NCBI RefSeq assembly: GCF_003346815.1
Contig: NZ_CP031217.1
Coordinates: forward strand, 1,364,001 to 1,428,000
DNA from: Halarcobacter bivalviorum
GTDB lineage: Bacteria; Campylobacterota; Campylobacteria; Campylobacterales; Arcobacteraceae
DNA length: 64,000 bases
Direction of reading: 5' to 3'
The translations under genes were made by a program, and so were the position numbers. Below the pieces are notes generated by a model. It saw only the letters and a program-made list of their open reading frames with translations. It was not told the DNA's origin and did not search any database. Each line of letters begins with the position of its first letter. Position 1 is the first letter of the stretch. Shown piece by piece: positions 1-9,651 of the stretch.

Positions 1-20
1 TAATCAATTTAGACTACTTA

Positions 21-563
21 TTAGTATAGTCCAAATTTTCCTTCATCTTTTGATTTGTATAATACTCTCATATTATCATCTTTATCATAGAATACTTTGA
101 AGATAGCATCTGAAGCTTTTAATTCAGTTAATGCTTCTTCAATATCTATTGGTTTATAAGAAGAAAGTCTTACTGGGAAAATTTCTGTATCTAATTTATC
201 TAATTCATTAGCAATTTGATCTTCAATTTCTTGAGAAACTACTTCTGTAAGCTTAGTTGCTTTGTGTCCAGTAATTTTATCATGATGTCTTCTTAAAACT
301 TTTGATACTCTATCTACAGCAATATCTACTGCTGCATATAAATCTTTATCTTTTTGTTTTACAACTACAGTATCTAAATGTGCAATATTTAAAGTGAATT
401 CAAAAGTAAAAGCTTTTCTACCATTTTTTTCTTCTTGTGCAATAATTGCATTCACAGATATAATATCTAAATTATATTTTTTGAAAATTTCAATTGAGCT
501 ATTAATATAATCTTTAATTGGCTCTGTTAATTCTATGTGTCTTCCTACAATACTTGTATTCAT
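21..563 (-). CDS. hpf: Ribosome hibernation-promoting factor, long form
   Basis: A 180-residue protein of the HPF/RaiA family. Residues 1 to about 95 form the ribosome-binding domain that occupies the mRNA/tRNA channel, and the C-terminal part from about residue 128 (FPVRLSSYKPIDIEEAL) is the dimerisation domain that defines the long form, which makes 100S ribosome dimers in resting cells. Length fits long HPF (about 180-190). It is the last gene before the left edge and is read away from ftsK, with about 80 bases between them. Start is the ATG at 563, preceded by AAAGGAG. Identification is by family resemblance. Confidence 0.93.
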   Translation of the reverse strand: MNTSIVGRHIELTEPIKDYINSSIEIFKKYNLDIISVNAIIAQEEKNGRKAFTFEFTLNIAHLDTVVVKQKDKDLYAAVDIAVDRVSKVLRRHHDKITGHKATKLTEVVSQEIEDQIANELDKLDTEIFPVRLSSYKPIDIEEALTELKASDAIFKVFYDKDDNMRVLYKSKDEGKFGLY

Positions 564-644
564 AACATACTCCTTTGCTTATATAATAAAGATATTTTAG
601 CACAAAATAAATAAAAGCAGCATATATAATATTAAAATAGATGA

Positions 645-2870
645 CTAAATTAATATTTCTCTGTTACCTTTTGCATTTGCTTCACTTAGAACACCTGTTT
701 GTTCTAATTGTTCTACAATTGTTGCTGCTCTGTTATACCCTATTCTTAGTTTTCTTTGAATATATGAAATAGAAGTTTTTCTATCTGTTAATACAACATC
801 TTTTGCATCTTCATAAAGCTCATCTAATTCACCTAATTCAACTCCAGTTGCACCAGCTATATCAGAAGAACTTCTATCTTTTACAAAATTCATATCATAT
901 TGAACTTCTCTTTGGTACTTTAAGAAATCAACAACTGCTTCAATTTCATCTTCTTTTGACCAAGGAGCATGAATTCTTACTATATTTGAAGTACCTGGAG
1001 GTGTAAATAACATATCTCCTCGACCTAATAATGATTCTGCACCTAATGAATCTAAAATAATTTTAGAATCTACTTTTTGACCAACCTTATATGATAATCT
1101 ACTCGGAAGATTTGCTTTAATAAGTCCTGTAACAACGTCTACAGAAGGTCTTTGTGTTGCAACAATTAAGTGAATTCCACTTGCTCTTGCCATTTGAGCA
1201 AGTCTTGCTATTGAGTGTTCAACATCTTTTCCACTTGTCATCATTAAATCTGCTAACTCATCAATAACTACAACAATATAAGGTATCTTATCAAAACCTT
1301 CTTTTGTAGCTTTTTCATTATAGTTTTCAATATTTTTAGTTTTTGTTTGAGACATTAAAGTATATCGTCTTTCCATCTCAGCAACCATATTAGATAGAGC
1401 ATTTATTGCATCTGTTGGTTTTGTAATAACAGGTGTTAAAAGATGAGGAATATCATTATACATAGAAAACTCAAGCATTTTTGGATCAATCATTACAAGT
1501 CTAAGGTTATCTGGAGAGTTCTTATACAATAATGATAAAATCATTGCATTAATCCCAACAGATTTACCTGAACCAGTAGTTCCAGCAATAAGTAAATGTG
1601 GTAATTTTTTAAGATCAGTAATAAAAGGTTTTCCTACAATATCTTTTCCTAAAACCATAGTTAATGATGATTTAGAGTTTTGAAAAATTTCACTCTCTAA
1701 AAGTTCTCTTATATAAATAGTTTGCATATCTTCATTAGGAACTTCAATACCAACAACATCTTTACCTGGAATTGGAGCTTGGATTCTTATTGTTTGAGCT
1801 TTTAAAGCCATCGCTAAATCATCTTGAAGATTTAAAATTTTAGAAACTTTAACATTTGGTGCTGGTTTAAATTCAAAAGTTGTAACTACAGGGCCTGTAT
1901 AAGTTCTTACAACATCTCCTTCAATTTTAAACATTAATAGTTTTTCTAATAAATCCTCTATTTTCTTATCTATAACTGCTTCAGAAATTTTTGATTTTTT
2001 ATCTTTTGGAGGACTTTGGAAAAACTTTGTTGGAGGAAGTTCAAAATCCTTTGGTTTTTCTGTTTTCCCTAATTCTATATCTTCTAATAACTTCTTATTT
2101 TCTTCAAGTTCATCTACTATAATTCCATGGGAAGCTGATTCTTCAACTATAGAAATATCAGAAATCTCATCTTCCATATTTAATATTTGTTTATTAGTAA
2201 ACTCTTCTGCTTGATCTAAAGAGATAATATTTAAATCATCAACTCTAATATTTGCAATCTCTTCTTCACTATCTTCAATTATTATTTGAGGAATATTATC
2301 TTCTTCTTTTATAGATACTCTTTCTTCTATAGGTGCAGAAACTTGCTTCTTCTCTCTTTTCTCTTTTGGTCTACTTGTAATTCTTTTTGGCTTAGCTGAT
2401 GTATCAACTTTTTTAAAACTTGGAGTTATTTTTTTTATATCAATATTAAAATTCATATCTTCAAATAGTATTAAAAAAGAGATTACAAAACCAATAAGTA
2501 CAAATATCCAAAGTCCTGCATTCCCGATAAATGGCATCATTGAATCAACTATAAAGTTTCCTATTGCTCCACTCAAAGTACCATCTACAATTAAAGACTG
2601 AAAGGTTAATAATGTAAGTAATAATAATAAAATAGAGATAGTTTTAATTGAAAAATCACTCCAATCAAAATTATCTTTAAAATTTACAATATATAATGGA
2701 TATAAAAAAAGAAATAGATATGCATAAGATAAAAATCCAAAATTTGAGTGTGAGAAATTTGCAAATAGTGAACCTATTTGCCCCACACTACTTTTATCTG
2801 ATACAAAAGTTGCATATTCAAAATATACAATTAAAAAAAGTATAATTAATGAAAAAATTTTTTTTAAAAT
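645..2870 (-). CDS. ftsK: DNA translocase FtsK, probable ATT start
   Basis: Septal DNA translocase that pumps chromosomes toward dif during division. N-terminal membrane segments, an acidic/charged linker (roughly residues 140-300), then the RecA-like motor with Walker A GTTGSGKS near residue 430 and a C-terminal gamma winged helix (about 65 residues). The first ordinary start codon in frame is GTG at 2786, which would give 713 residues but cuts off the first transmembrane helix. The frame stays open upstream to 2883 and encodes a hydrophobic segment (FSLIILFLIVYF). It has no ATG, GTG or TTG, but ATT at 2868-2870 lies seven bases after an AAAGG ribosome site at 2878-2882. I therefore extend to ATT (741 residues). 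The gene follows lpxD directly. Product certain, start inferred. Confidence 0.85.
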   Translation of the reverse strand: MLKKIFSLIILFLIVYFEYATFVSDKSSVGQIGSLFANFSHSNFGFLSYAYLFLFLYPLYIVNFKDNFDWSDFSIKTISILLLLLTLLTFQSLIVDGTLSGAIGNFIVDSMMPFIGNAGLWIFVLIGFVISFLILFEDMNFNIDIKKITPSFKKVDTSAKPKRITSRPKEKREKKQVSAPIEERVSIKEEDNIPQIIIEDSEEEIANIRVDDLNIISLDQAEEFTNKQILNMEDEISDISIVEESASHGIIVDELEENKKLLEDIELGKTEKPKDFELPPTKFFQSPPKDKKSKISEAVIDKKIEDLLEKLLMFKIEGDVVRTYTGPVVTTFEFKPAPNVKVSKILNLQDDLAMALKAQTIRIQAPIPGKDVVGIEVPNEDMQTIYIRELLESEIFQNSKSSLTMVLGKDIVGKPFITDLKKLPHLLIAGTTGSGKSVGINAMILSLLYKNSPDNLRLVMIDPKMLEFSMYNDIPHLLTPVITKPTDAINALSNMVAEMERRYTLMSQTKTKNIENYNEKATKEGFDKIPYIVVVIDELADLMMTSGKDVEHSIARLAQMARASGIHLIVATQRPSVDVVTGLIKANLPSRLSYKVGQKVDSKIILDSLGAESLLGRGDMLFTPPGTSNIVRIHAPWSKEDEIEAVVDFLKYQREVQYDMNFVKDRSSSDIAGATGVELGELDELYEDAKDVVLTDRKTSISYIQRKLRIGYNRAATIVEQLEQTGVLSEANAKGNREILI

Positions 2871-2880
2871 TTTAGAGCCT

Positions 2881-3828
2881 TTATTTTAATAATTTTGCAA
2901 TTCTACCTTGAAGCTTCAACCATTGTCTATGCTCAAATAAAGGGAATCCTGCCCACTGTTTCTTTGGTTCAGTAATTGATTTTGTTACTCCCCCACGTGC
3001 TGCTATAGTTGTAAAAGGTGCAATTTCTAGATGCCCTGCAGTAGCACTTTGTCCACCCATAATTACATATTCATTTAAAATTGTAGAACCAGATAAACCT
3101 ACTTGTCCTGTTAAAATACAACCATCTTTTAAAATACAATTATGTGCAATATGAACTAAATTATCAAGTCTCACACCATTTCCAATAATTGTTGAGTTAA
3201 AAGCAGCTCTATCAATTGAAGAATTTGCTCCTATTTCAACATCATTTCCAATAGTTACATTACCATTTTGATAAATTTTAATATATTTACCAGTTTTAGT
3301 GTGTGCAAAACCAAAGCCATCACTACCAATAACTGTTCCAGAATGGATTATACAATCATCTCCAATAGTACAATCTCTATAAACTGAAACATTAGGATAA
3401 ATTATAGTATTATCTCCAATAGTTACATTATCTCCAATAAAACTACCAGACATGATAGTAGAGTTTTTACCAATCTTTGAATTTTTTCCAAGATAAACAT
3501 TAGGCATTATTGTACTATTTTCTCCAACAATACAATCTTTACCTTGTGTTTCAATAATTTTTGGTGCAAAAAACTTACTTAACATTGCAAGTGTTAAATA
3601 TGGCTCTTCACATACAATTGCAATCGTATCTTTTGGAACCATATTTTTAAAATCTTCTTTTACTAAAACAGCACCTGCATTAGTTTTCTCTAAATCATTA
3701 ATATATTTTTTATTTTCTAAAAAAGAGATTTCATTTTTATTTGCATCTAAAAGTGTATTTAGACCAGAAACTTCTATTTTAGAATCAATCTTGATATCAA
3801 CTTTTTCTAGTATTTCAGATAAAATCAA
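2881..3828 (-). CDS. lpxD: UDP-3-O-acylglucosamine N-acyltransferase LpxD
   Basis: Third step of lipid A synthesis: transfers a hydroxyacyl chain from ACP to the 2-amino group of UDP-3-O-acylglucosamine. Residues 1-95 are the uridine-binding N-terminal domain; residues about 100-260 are left-handed beta-helix hexapeptide repeats (runs of IGxxxxI, such as IGDNVTIGDNTI). The catalytic His is in HIAHN (His229). Length 315 residues is usual for Campylobacterota. It sits between ilvH, eight bases upstream, and ftsK, whose ribosome site overlaps its stop codon. Confidence 0.95.
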   Translation of the reverse strand: MILSEILEKVDIKIDSKIEVSGLNTLLDANKNEISFLENKKYINDLEKTNAGAVLVKEDFKNMVPKDTIAIVCEEPYLTLAMLSKFFAPKIIETQGKDCIVGENSTIMPNVYLGKNSKIGKNSTIMSGSFIGDNVTIGDNTIIYPNVSVYRDCTIGDDCIIHSGTVIGSDGFGFAHTKTGKYIKIYQNGNVTIGNDVEIGANSSIDRAAFNSTIIGNGVRLDNLVHIAHNCILKDGCILTGQVGLSGSTILNEYVIMGGQSATAGHLEIAPFTTIAARGGVTKSITEPKKQWAGFPLFEHRQWLKLQGRIAKLLK

Positions 3829-3836
3829 TTTACTTC

Positions 3837-4334
3837 CTATCTTTCCATTGCTACAACACCACTTCTTACAACTTCTAGTGGTTTGTATTTGTTCATAATA
3901 TTTGTAAAATTTGCAATTCTACTTGGTGCATCAGTTGCTGAGATAACAATTGCATCAGTAGTAACATTTTGAATATGTCCATTATATGCTCTTGCAATTA
4001 CTTCTATATCACTAAGTGGTTGATCAATTGGTATTTTAATTAATACTGTCTCTTTTTCAATAACATTTTGGTGTTCATTTACTTTTAAAACAGGAATTAA
4101 TTTATTTAATTGCTTAACAATTTGATCAATTACTCTTTTACTTCCAGTAGTTACAATAGTCATTCTAGAGTATTGAGTTCCAGAAATTGGAGCTACTGTC
4201 AAAGAATCGATATTATATCCTCTTGCTGAGAATAGTCCTACAATTCTAGATAATACGTTGTGTTCATTGATTACAATTACAGAGATAACTTGTCTTGTTG
4301 TTTCTGAATCATAATAGTGGTTAAAATTATTCAT
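3837..4334 (-). CDS. ilvH: Acetolactate synthase small (regulatory) subunit
   Basis: 165 residues with an N-terminal ACT domain (about residues 15-88, starting ISVIVINEHNVLSRIVGLFSARGYNIDSL) and the C-terminal small-subunit domain. It binds the large subunit and confers valine feedback inhibition in branched-chain amino-acid synthesis. Its start overlaps the last eight bases of ilvB, which implies translational coupling and equal dosing of the two subunits. Confidence 0.94.
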   Translation of the reverse strand: MNNFNHYYDSETTRQVISVIVINEHNVLSRIVGLFSARGYNIDSLTVAPISGTQYSRMTIVTTGSKRVIDQIVKQLNKLIPVLKVNEHQNVIEKETVLIKIPIDQPLSDIEVIARAYNGHIQNVTTDAIVISATDAPSRIANFTNIMNKYKPLEVVRSGVVAMER

Positions 4335-6021
4335 TGTTATCTCCTAATAGAGTCATTTCATTTAAAGCATGTCCATTTGGAACCATTGGTAGTACAATTT
4401 CATCTCTTGCTACAATAACATCAATCATTGCAGGTTTTTTCTTTTCTACTGCATCTTTTAATGCTTCGTCAAACTCTTTTTTACTTGAAACTCTATATCC
4501 ATTTCCACCAAATGCTTCTACAAGTTTTTTAAAGTCTGGTTGTGCACTTAAATCTGTTTCAGATAATCTATTCTCATAAAATAGTGTTTGCCACTGTCTT
4601 ACCATTCCAAGATAGTTATTATTTAAAATAATATTAATAACTGGTAATTCATATTCAACACAAGTCATTAACTCTTGAATATTCATTAAAATTGAACCAT
4701 CTCCTGTAAAATTAATAGAAATTTTATCAGGATTCCCTCTTGCAACTCCCATTGCACCAGGAAGTCCAAATCCCATAGTTCCTAAACCACCAGAAGTATT
4801 CCATTGTCTAGGAAATGAAAATGGATAAAATTGTGCAGTCCACATTTGATGTTGTCCTACATCTGTAGAGATAATAGCTTTATCTCCTAAAGTTTGACCT
4901 ACTCTTTCAATAACCCATTGTGGTTTAATAACTGCATCTGAATCTTGATATCTTAAAGGTTCTTTTTCTCTATAATCTTTTAATAAAGAAACCCAGTTAG
5001 TATAATCATTAAATTTCATATTTTTTGCAGCTTCAATCATACCTTCAACAGTTACTTTTAAATCACCTACTATTGGAAAATTTGTATGAACTAATTTATC
5101 AATAGATGTTGGGTCAATATCAACATGAATAACTTTTGCTTTTTTAGCAAATTCATCAAGTCTTCCTGTAACTCTATCATCAAATCTAGCTCCAAGTGAA
5201 ACAATACAATCTGTATCATATGTTGCCATATTTGCTGCAAACTCACCATGCATACCTAACATTCCTACAAATAATTCATTATCATCACCCATAACACCTC
5301 TTGCCATAAGTGTTTCAACTACAGGAATATTTGCAATTTTTGCAAACTCTCTAATCTCATATGCACAATTTGAAAGAATTGCTCCCCCACCTACATAAAG
5401 TAAAGGTTTTTTAGATTTTGCAATTGCATCCATTGCTTTTTTTAATTGTCTTTTATTGTAATTAACTGTAGGTTTATATGTTGGAATATCAACCTCTTTT
5501 GGATACTCAAAATTTGCAACTTCAGCTGTAATATCTTTAGGAATATCAATATGGACAGGACCTGGTCTTCCAGTTGCTGCTATATGAAATGCCTCTTTTA
5601 TAATTCTTGGTAAATCATTAATATTATTTACTAGATAGTTATGCTTTGTGCATGGTCTACTAATACCTACTGCATCAATCTCTTGAAATCCATCTGTACC
5701 AATAATTGCCGTTGGAACTTGTCCTGAAATAACAACCATAGGAACTGAATCCATATATGCATCTGCAAGTCCTGTTACTGCATTTGTGAAACCTGGTCCA
5801 CTTGTAACAATTGCAACACCTACTTTACCAGTAGATTTAGCATAACCTTCAGCAGCATGAATAGCTGCTTGTTCGTGTCTAGTTAATATATGTTGAAAAA
5901 AACTCTGCTTATAAATTTCATCGTAGACATTCATAATAGCGCCACCAGGGTAACCAAATACTACATCTACCCCTTCCTCTTTTAATGATTCTGTAACCAT
6001 TTTTGCGCCACTTATTCTCAT
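4327..6021 (-). CDS. ilvB: Acetolactate synthase large (catalytic) subunit
   Basis: 564 residues. Thiamine-diphosphate and FAD enzyme that condenses two pyruvates (or pyruvate and 2-ketobutyrate) for valine, leucine and isoleucine synthesis. The catalytic Glu is Glu50 in RHEQAAIHAAEGYA; the ThDP/Mg motif is GDGSILMNIQELMTCVEYELP with NNNYLGM close by. Full length for IlvB/IlvI. First gene of the ilvB-ilvH-lpxD-ftsK minus-strand run; the promoter must lie in the 150 bases shared with the divergent flagellin-like gene at 6176. Confidence 0.95.
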   Translation of the reverse strand: MRISGAKMVTESLKEEGVDVVFGYPGGAIMNVYDEIYKQSFFQHILTRHEQAAIHAAEGYAKSTGKVGVAIVTSGPGFTNAVTGLADAYMDSVPMVVISGQVPTAIIGTDGFQEIDAVGISRPCTKHNYLVNNINDLPRIIKEAFHIAATGRPGPVHIDIPKDITAEVANFEYPKEVDIPTYKPTVNYNKRQLKKAMDAIAKSKKPLLYVGGGAILSNCAYEIREFAKIANIPVVETLMARGVMGDDNELFVGMLGMHGEFAANMATYDTDCIVSLGARFDDRVTGRLDEFAKKAKVIHVDIDPTSIDKLVHTNFPIVGDLKVTVEGMIEAAKNMKFNDYTNWVSLLKDYREKEPLRYQDSDAVIKPQWVIERVGQTLGDKAIISTDVGQHQMWTAQFYPFSFPRQWNTSGGLGTMGFGLPGAMGVARGNPDKISINFTGDGSILMNIQELMTCVEYELPVINIILNNNYLGMVRQWQTLFYENRLSETDLSAQPDFKKLVEAFGGNGYRVSSKKEFDEALKDAVEKKKPAMIDVIVARDEIVLPMVPNGHALNEMTLLGDNNE

Positions 6022-6175
6022 TGTCTTTTCCTTTTATAAAATAATCAAAGATTATACAGAAGTATTGATTAATAGCAGTTTAATAAGCAATTAAATGATT
6101 AAATTTAAATTTAGCTTAGATTTATTATTTTTTGGCTAAAATGTATAAGATTTAAACTACTATAAAAGGTTTTTG

Positions 6176-6976
6176 ATGGATATTAATAACGTAAATAATA
6201 ATATAAATTCATTAAATAATTCAGTTGATTACCAATTAAATAAAACAAATGAATCTTCAAAAATCGAAGATAAAAGTAGTGACTTTTTAAGACTTACAAT
6301 AAATGAGTATAATAAAAAAAGAGATGAATTATCAGAGTCTTTACAAGCTTTTAATAATGGCATTGCTATTACTAAAACAGCTGAAGTTGGGCTTTCAAAA
6401 CAAGAAGATATTTTAAATAGTATTCAATCAAAATTAGATAGTTTAAATGAAGATACTCAAAATAAAAATGAAATTAAAAATGATATAAATAAAGAGCTTC
6501 TAAAATTTAAAGAAGAAGCTTTCCAAACAAAATATAAAAGAGAAAATTTAATTGCTTTAGATGAATATGAAGAAAATTTAGCAATTACAGTGTCAACAAA
6601 AGAGGCTCATTATTCTATAAATAAACCTAATACACCTCAAATTGCAAATAGTTTAGCTCAAGAATTCAGTAGAAATGATTTTAACAATGAAGAGTCTTTA
6701 AATCTTACAAAAGATCAAGTTCAACTAGCAAAAAAAGAGATTCTTGGGATTAAAGAAGAGTTTAGTGATTTATCAAGTAAACTTCAAGATAGTGCAAAAG
6801 ATTCAATAAGTCAACAAATTAATTTATCAAAACAAAATATGAGAAATAAAGAAGTAAACTTTGGTAAAGAAATGAATGATTTCTCTAAATCAAATATTAC
6901 TTCTAATATGGGTTATTTAGCCGCTTCACAAGCAAATATAATGCAAGAGCAGAGTGTAAGACTATTGTCTAAATAG
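6176..6976 (+). CDS. Flagellin-like protein (FlaC-type candidate)
   Basis: 266 residues. The stretch around residues 45-130 follows the flagellin D1 pattern (FNNGIAITKTAEVGLSKQ, then an ILNSIQSKL helix and KNEIKNDINKELLKFKEEA), and the last 40 residues follow the C-terminal D0 helix (FSKSNITSNMGYLAASQANI, ending QEQSVRLLSK). The variable filament-surface domain is missing. Campylobacter FlaC (about 250 residues) has the same design and is exported by the flagellar apparatus without being a major filament subunit. No Cys and no Sec signal, as expected for flagellar export. Start: ATG at 6176, six bases after AAAGG; an upstream TTG at 6173 is too close to the ribosome site. The role is inferred from resemblance; it could also be a minor filament or cap-proximal protein. 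Confidence 0.6.
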   Translation: MDINNVNNNINSLNNSVDYQLNKTNESSKIEDKSSDFLRLTINEYNKKRDELSESLQAFNNGIAITKTAEVGLSKQEDILNSIQSKLDSLNEDTQNKNEIKNDINKELLKFKEEAFQTKYKRENLIALDEYEENLAITVSTKEAHYSINKPNTPQIANSLAQEFSRNDFNNEESLNLTKDQVQLAKKEILGIKEEFSDLSSKLQDSAKDSISQQINLSKQNMRNKEVNFGKEMNDFSKSNITSNMGYLAASQANIMQEQSVRLLSK

Positions 6977-7873
6977 ACAAGAATTAATAGCTACACCTTC
7001 TCTTAAGCCATCATCCAAAACAATTGACTCTTTTTTATTTAATACTTCAAAGATAGCTTTATAAATATAAACACCAACTTCTATAAATTCAACTCTCCCT
7101 CGTCCTACTAATTTTGTGATAGTTGAAGTTGAAGAGTTTCTAAACAGCTCTAAACACTCATCTAAGTCTTTTATTTTGATTTTTGTACCATTTACTGCAT
7201 CTTTATCATAATGAAAGAAATCTTGCCCTAATTTTATAGCAGCTATTGTAGTTGGAGTTCCTGCTGTCGCTACAAAAGTATATTCATCTAAAGCTATATT
7301 ATTTTCTTCTAAAAAGTTTTTAATATCTTTTTTATGAGCTTGTAACTCTTTATTTAAATCTTCATAATTATCATATTTTTGTGTTAAGGTAACTATTCCA
7401 AAATTAAAACTATTTGATATAAACTCATCTTGATTATTAACAATAATTTCCGTTGAGCCTCCACCAATATCTAATAAAATAAATTTTGATGAATTAATTT
7501 TTTCTCTTTTCAAAGCATATTTTACAGCTAAAAGAGTAAGTCTTGCTTCTTCTTGCCCATCTATTATTTTAAAATTAGCACCAACTTCATCTTTTATATA
7601 TTTTAATACTTCTGAAGAGTTTTTTGCTAATCTCATAGCAGCTGTTGTTACACAAACTGCTTTACTTGGATCATAAGATAATTGTTCTGATGAGTTTTTT
7701 ATAGCCTTGATTACTCTTTGCTGAGCTTCAAATGAAATATTTTGAGTATGGCTTAAACCATCAGCCATACCTACTACTTCATTGTATTCACCTAATACCT
7801 CATGATTTAAACAATCATATACTAGAACTCTAAAAGAATTAGAGCCTAAATCAATAGCTGTAACTTGATTCAT
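6962..7873 (-). CDS. Ppx/GppA family phosphatase
   Basis: 303 residues of the ASKHA superfamily. N-terminal phosphate-1 motif IDLGSNSFRV and second motif LDIGGGSTE near residue 138. The family hydrolyses polyphosphate or the pentaphosphate alarmone pppGpp; short forms of about 300 residues are single-domain and the substrate cannot be told from sequence. Its last 15 bases overlap the 3' end of the convergent flagellin-like gene. It starts immediately after the stop of pssA, so it is in one transcript with pssA and the GGDEF gene. Confidence 0.88.
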   Translation of the reverse strand: MNQVTAIDLGSNSFRVLVYDCLNHEVLGEYNEVVGMADGLSHTQNISFEAQQRVIKAIKNSSEQLSYDPSKAVCVTTAAMRLAKNSSEVLKYIKDEVGANFKIIDGQEEARLTLLAVKYALKREKINSSKFILLDIGGGSTEIIVNNQDEFISNSFNFGIVTLTQKYDNYEDLNKELQAHKKDIKNFLEENNIALDEYTFVATAGTPTTIAAIKLGQDFFHYDKDAVNGTKIKIKDLDECLELFRNSSTSTITKLVGRGRVEFIEVGVYIYKAIFEVLNKKESIVLDDGLREGVAINSCLFRQ

Positions 7874-8431
7874 TTATGGATGTCTAATTTTTAGTTTTGA
7901 ATTTAATAAATATCCAATGATAATCATTGAGATTAAAACAATATTTTCATTTATAAGACCTGTTAACCAAACTAAATATACAAGCCATAAAAGAATTGCT
8001 CCTAAAGGCGTAGGAACACCAACAAAATATTTTTCAACTTGCCCTTCTTCAGCATTAATATTAAACTGAATTAATCTTCTAAGACCTGAAATTACATAAT
8101 AGATAAAAGCAAATGCAACTAAAGGCGTAAAAAGCATTAACTCTTTTCCATCAATTACTGCAAAGAAAATAAACATTGTTGGAACAATAACAAATGATAA
8201 AAAGTCAGCAAAAGAGTCTAACTGAATACCAAACTCCGTAGATAGATTGTATTTTCTAGCAATCTTCCCATCTACAATATCAAAAGCACCTGCAAGCCAA
8301 GCGAAAAGTGCAGCTGCAAAAAAATTATCGTGTGTTAGATAGTAAACTGCTAACATCCCCGCAGCAATATTAAAAAAAGTAGCCAAATTAGCTAAGTTGA
8401 AATGGCTATTTTTATTAAATAGAAATGTCAA
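7874..8431 (-). CDS. pssA: CDP-diacylglycerol-serine O-phosphatidyltransferase
   Basis: 185 residues, membrane protein with about six helices. The CDP-alcohol phosphatidyltransferase signature is complete: D54-G-x2-A-R59-x8-G68-x3-D72-x3-D76. The context of the motif (FDIVDGKIARKYN, FGIQLDSFADFLSF) and the GLRRLxxFN segment fit PssA rather than PgsA. It makes phosphatidylserine, the precursor of phosphatidylethanolamine, at the inner membrane. It lies between the Ppx-like gene and a diguanylate cyclase with no gaps. Confidence 0.88.
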   Translation of the reverse strand: MTFLFNKNSHFNLANLATFFNIAAGMLAVYYLTHDNFFAAALFAWLAGAFDIVDGKIARKYNLSTEFGIQLDSFADFLSFVIVPTMFIFFAVIDGKELMLFTPLVAFAFIYYVISGLRRLIQFNINAEEGQVEKYFVGVPTPLGAILLWLVYLVWLTGLINENIVLISMIIIGYLLNSKLKIRHP

Positions 8432-9544
8432 TTATTCTCCTTCATTATAAATCGTAAACTGATTTCTTCCATTTTCTTTAGATTTATATAAACATTCATC
8501 TGCTACTTTATAAAGTTTATTACATGAAACATATGAATATGGCTTATATATTACTGCTCCAATGGAGATAGTTACTACATTTGATATTTTACTATTTTTA
8601 TGCTCAATATTTAATGATTGTACATTTTTATTTATATCACTTAGACACTCTTTTAAGATATCTTCATCAATATCAAATAAAATTACACCAAACTCTTCTC
8701 CTCCTAATCTAAAGACATATTCATAATCTTTATTAAAATAAGCCTTTAGCTCAGAAGCAACTGCTTTTAAAGTTTCATCTCCCATATCATGACCATAAGT
8801 ATCATTATATTGTTTGAAAAAATCTATATCAATCATTATAAAAGCTGTATGCCAAGAGTTTTGATTAGAAATAAAAGGCATATTATCAAATATCTTATCA
8901 AAATATTTTCTATTATAAAGTTTTGTCATAGAATCAGTAATTGATTCTATGGCATATTTTTTTGTAAGTATTTTTAATTGGTTGTCTTTTTTAATAATTG
9001 AATAAATAATAAAGGAAATAAAAAGAAAAGATACAGCTATTAGTGCAATCATATTGTAAAAAAGGTAATCTTTCATAGAGCTATACTCTTTTAAAAACTT
9101 TACTCTTTTTTTATAAGCTATATTTTTTTCATACTCTTTTAAAAAATCTATTTTTTTAATAACTGAAGTATATGTAGATATTTTTGCTTTATTGTTTAAT
9201 GAAGCTTTAACCTCTATATCTATTTTATTTACTACTTTTTTCTCTTCAATATCTTTATAAGAGTTATTATAATAGTCCCAATCTTTTTTAATACTCTTAA
9301 AATATGGTTCTCTCTCACATTTTTTGTAAGTTCTCATACATTTAATTAAATCACTATAATTTTCTTCAATTGTATGTAATTTTAATACTGGAATATAGTT
9401 TCCAAAATATATATAATCAATCTGTTTTTTCAACTTATCAATTTGTGAATTAAACATAAAACTAGATGTAAATAAAGAAGCCAAAATAATAAAACTTAAT
9501 ACACCTAATTTAAAACTTACACTTTTATAAAACTCTTTTTTCAT
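8432..9544 (-). CDS. Membrane diguanylate cyclase (GGDEF)
   Basis: 370 residues. Transmembrane helix about 13-31, a periplasmic domain about 32-160 with two Cys (KCMRTYKKC) that may form a disulfide, a second helix about 162-184, then a GGDEF domain. The active loop is RLGGEEF at 279-285 and the metal-binding MIDIDFFK precedes it, so c-di-GMP synthesis is expected. The inhibitory RxxD site is absent at the usual position. The periplasmic sensor matches no domain I recognise. Abuts pssA downstream. Confidence 0.88.
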   Translation of the reverse strand: MKKEFYKSVSFKLGVLSFIILASLFTSSFMFNSQIDKLKKQIDYIYFGNYIPVLKLHTIEENYSDLIKCMRTYKKCEREPYFKSIKKDWDYYNNSYKDIEEKKVVNKIDIEVKASLNNKAKISTYTSVIKKIDFLKEYEKNIAYKKRVKFLKEYSSMKDYLFYNMIALIAVSFLFISFIIYSIIKKDNQLKILTKKYAIESITDSMTKLYNRKYFDKIFDNMPFISNQNSWHTAFIMIDIDFFKQYNDTYGHDMGDETLKAVASELKAYFNKDYEYVFRLGGEEFGVILFDIDEDILKECLSDINKNVQSLNIEHKNSKISNVVTISIGAVIYKPYSYVSCNKLYKVADECLYKSKENGRNQFTIYNEGE

Positions 9545-9651
9545 GGGAAAATTATATCAAATAAGAATTAAAAAGGCTTATAACTTAGCTTAACTTAATC
9601 TTAAACATATTTTAGATATACTCGCGACTTTATATAAGAAAGGGTTTTATT

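Noticed and set aside
645-2786. ftsK start at GTG 2786
   Set aside because: It removes the first membrane helix and has no ribosome site; the open frame upstream continues the protein and has a well-placed AAAGG before ATT.
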